A DNA stretch of 42,518 bases from an uncultured Clostridia bacterium (lineage in GTDB: Bacteria > Bacillota > Clostridia > Oscillospirales > Ruminococcaceae), in assembly GCA_937892655.1 (NCBI GenBank), contig CALBJC010000101.1, positions 1-42,518 on the forward strand, read 5' to 3'. Shown piece after piece: positions 41,534 through 42,518 of the stretch. The translations under genes were made by a program, and so were the position numbers. Positions within the stretch are counted from its first letter, which is position 1; every line of letters begins with the position of its first letter. The notes under the pieces were generated by a model that did no database searches, was not told the origin of the DNA, and saw only the letters and a program-made list of their open reading frames with translations.

Positions 41534-41618
41534 GTGGAAACTGCTCTGCAATATGAAGCAGGGCTTCCGCTGATTCTGTACGGATAAACGGAGGGTTTCA
41601 CAACTCTCCATTTTTTAT
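41534..41618 (+). promoter_or_regulatory. Riboswitch-like transcription attenuator upstream of atpB
   Basis: P1 pairs GTGGAA (41534-41539) with TTCCGC (41565-41570) and encloses a second stem CTCTGC/GCAGGG with an eight-base loop. CTTCCG (41564-41569) can instead pair with CGGAGG (41589-41594) as an antiterminator. That competes with a terminator, GGAGGGTT (41590-41597) / AACTCTCC (41602-41609), loop TCAC, followed by a T run. P1 excludes the antiterminator, and the antiterminator excludes the terminator. I do not recognise a known riboswitch. An 85-base small RNA is the alternative. Confidence 0.65.
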
Positions 41619-41627
41619 TTATTACAG

Positions 41628-41656
41628 CAATACCGCACAGGTTTTGCACGGTATTG
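41628..41656 (+). other. Hairpin upstream of atpB
   Basis: CAATACCG (41628-41635) pairs with CGGTATTG (41649-41656). It shares CCGCACA and CGGTATTG with the hairpin before atpE and lies about 10 bases before the atpB ribosome-binding site. Confidence 0.6.
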
Positions 41657-41679
41657 TCTTAGAATGAGGGTGCTTGTAT

Positions 41680-42366
41680 ATGGATATTGCTGAAAAGCTC
41701 CTTGAGGAGCTTGAATGCCGTGTAGCCTTTACCATACCGATTTTCGGGGGAATCCCCGTTCCTGAGTCATGCGTTATGACGTGGGGAATCATGGCAGTAG
41801 TCGTACTTATCTGTATGCTGATAGTCAGAAGGCTGAAAACTGTTCCCACCGGAGCACAATGTCTGCTGGAAATCGGCATAAACTGGATGAATAACTTTTT
41901 CCTTGACATTCTCGGTCCGAAGGGGAAGAAATATCTTCCGATCCTTGAAACGATGCTGATTTACATAGGTATCTCGAATATAGTCGGAATAGTGGGGCTT
42001 CGTCCGCCGACAAAGGATCTGGGAGTTACCGCAACACTTGCGATATTTGCAATACTGCTGATACAGTTCTGCGGTATAAAGGAACGTGGCGGAAAAGGCT
42101 GGCTTCACAGCTTTATCGAACCTATGCCGCTTCTTCTGCCAATCAAGATACTGGAGCTTTTCATCAAGCCGCTTTCGCTCTGTATGCGTCTTTTCGGAAA
42201 CATTCTCGGTGCATTCGTTGTAATGGAGCTTATAAGGCTTGTTGTTCCGGTGGGAATTCCGCTGGTTCTCGGCTTGTATTTTGACATCTTCGACGGATGT
42301 ATTCAGGCTTATGTATTTGTATTTCTCACCTCTTTGTTCATGGCTGAGGCAATGGAAGAGGAATAA
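41680..42366 (+). CDS. atpB: F-type ATP synthase subunit a
   Basis: Membrane subunit forming the ion half-channels of Fo. The 228-residue sequence ends with the diagnostic PLSLCMRLFGNILGAF (essential arginine near residue 171) and AYVFVFLTSLFMAEAMEEE. PTGAQCLLEIGINWM and LRPPTKDLGVTATLAI are also typical. The ATG at 41680 is preferred over a TTG two codons upstream because GAGGG lies 9 bases before the ATG but only 3 from the TTG. First gene of the operon; atpE follows after 58 bases. No atpI/atpZ gene precedes it. Confidence 0.95.
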   Translation: MDIAEKLLEELECRVAFTIPIFGGIPVPESCVMTWGIMAVVVLICMLIVRRLKTVPTGAQCLLEIGINWMNNFFLDILGPKGKKYLPILETMLIYIGISNIVGIVGLRPPTKDLGVTATLAIFAILLIQFCGIKERGGKGWLHSFIEPMPLLLPIKILELFIKPLSLCMRLFGNILGAFVVMELIRLVVPVGIPLVLGLYFDIFDGCIQAYVFVFLTSLFMAEAMEEE

Positions 42367-42374
42367 CAGACAGC

Positions 42375-42395
42375 ACCGCACAAGCTCTGTGCGGT
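42375..42395 (+). other. Hairpin between atpB and atpE
   Basis: ACCGCACA and TGTGCGGT form an 8-base-pair stem around AGCTC, just before the TTGGAGGA ribosome-binding site of atpE. It resembles the hairpin before atpB. Confidence 0.65.
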
Positions 42396-42424
42396 ATTGC
42401 TAATAATTTTTTGGAGGATTTTTT

Positions 42425-42518
42425 ATGGGAGCAATCGCATTGGGTGCCGCTATTGCCGTTCTTACGGGAGCAGGTGCAGGAATTGGAATCGGAATTGCAA
42501 CATCAAAGGCGGCTGAGG
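42425..42518 (+). CDS. atpE: F-type ATP synthase subunit c, 3' truncated by the window
   Basis: The first 31 residues of the ring-forming proteolipid: a hydrophobic helix with the glycine-repeat AGAGIGIGIATSKAAE. The ATG follows TTGGAGGA by about 8 bases. At the position where Na+-type rings carry glutamine in the first helix (GxGxGQG), this sequence has isoleucine, favouring proton coupling; the second helix with the ion-binding carboxylate lies outside the window. Confidence 0.9.
   Translation, partial: MGAIALGAAIAVLTGAGAGIGIGIATSKAAE

Noticed and set aside
41553..41573. Six-codon leader peptide (MKQGFR) in the atp leader
   Set aside because: No ribosome-binding site precedes it and its codons show no run of one amino acid that would explain ribosome-dependent attenuation.
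41500..41618. Identification of the atp leader as a sodium riboswitch
   Set aside because: Na+ riboswitches are known ahead of ion-transport and ATP synthase genes, but I cannot match the consensus from memory and the c subunit lacks the helix-1 Na+ residue. A covariance-model search would decide.
1..42518. CRISPR arrays, tRNA or rRNA genes, transposases, prophage
   Set aside because: Looked for spaced direct repeats, T-loop-like GTTCGAATC motifs, rRNA segments and integrase or transposase motifs; none was found.

Overview
The window looks like the chromosome of an anaerobic, fibre-associated clostridial bacterium of the Ruminococcaceae/Oscillospiraceae type. The evidence is a complete Rnf operon, LuxS, SpoVG, a Spo0A-family regulator, a cellobiose 2-epimerase closely resembling my recollection of the Ruminococcus albus enzyme, a GH26 mannanase-like lipoprotein and a GH95 enzyme. 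There are no phage genes, transposases, CRISPR arrays, tRNAs or rRNAs that I can recognise.

Layout of the left half (1-24.1 kb): a 5'-truncated U32 peptidase, dUTPase, an amidohydrolase and a fumarase alpha subunit lead into the rnf operon (order C-D-[small membrane protein]-G-E-A-B). Next come luxS, a LysM/G5/M23 cell-wall peptidase, flagellin (sigma-D promoter and a CsrA-type hairpin in the leader), secA, a DUF1015 protein and cellobiose 2-epimerase. After these are spoVG (minus strand), murC-lexA, a Nudix hydrolase and HPr (both minus strand). The conserved minus-strand operon ylxM-ffh-(small membrane protein)-rpsP-khpA-rimM-trmD then runs across the middle of the window.

Layout of the right half (24.1-42.5 kb): beyond ylxM lies an operon of GH95, a GH26 lipoprotein and a degenerate HAD-like protein. 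It is followed by a Spo0A-family regulator with an altered receiver and a flavin-reductase-like protein. A polysaccharide operon comes next: sugar-phosphate transferase, manC, gmd, two GT4 transferases, rmd, a lipoprotein and a coiled-coil protein. It encodes Man-1-P to GDP-mannose to GDP-4-keto-6-deoxymannose to GDP-D-rhamnose plus the initiating and extending transferases, but no flippase, polymerase or ABC exporter. The window ends in the start of an F-type ATP synthase operon (atpB, atpE).

Three observations stand out. First, codon usage changes abruptly between rpsP and the small gene upstream of it (about 24,066-24,138): GGA glycine codons are essentially absent to the left and abundant to the right. 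This is either a chimeric assembly joined inside a syntenic operon or a real junction between two differently evolved segments. Second, the atp operon is preceded by a consensus-like promoter, a small hairpin starting at the expected +1, and mutually exclusive antiterminator and terminator helices. I cannot match this riboswitch-like attenuator to a family I know. Third, several proteins look repurposed: a HAD-like protein lacking its catalytic acids, a Spo0A receiver without its usual MPxxDG-type loop, and extra or extended parts in the Rnf complex.
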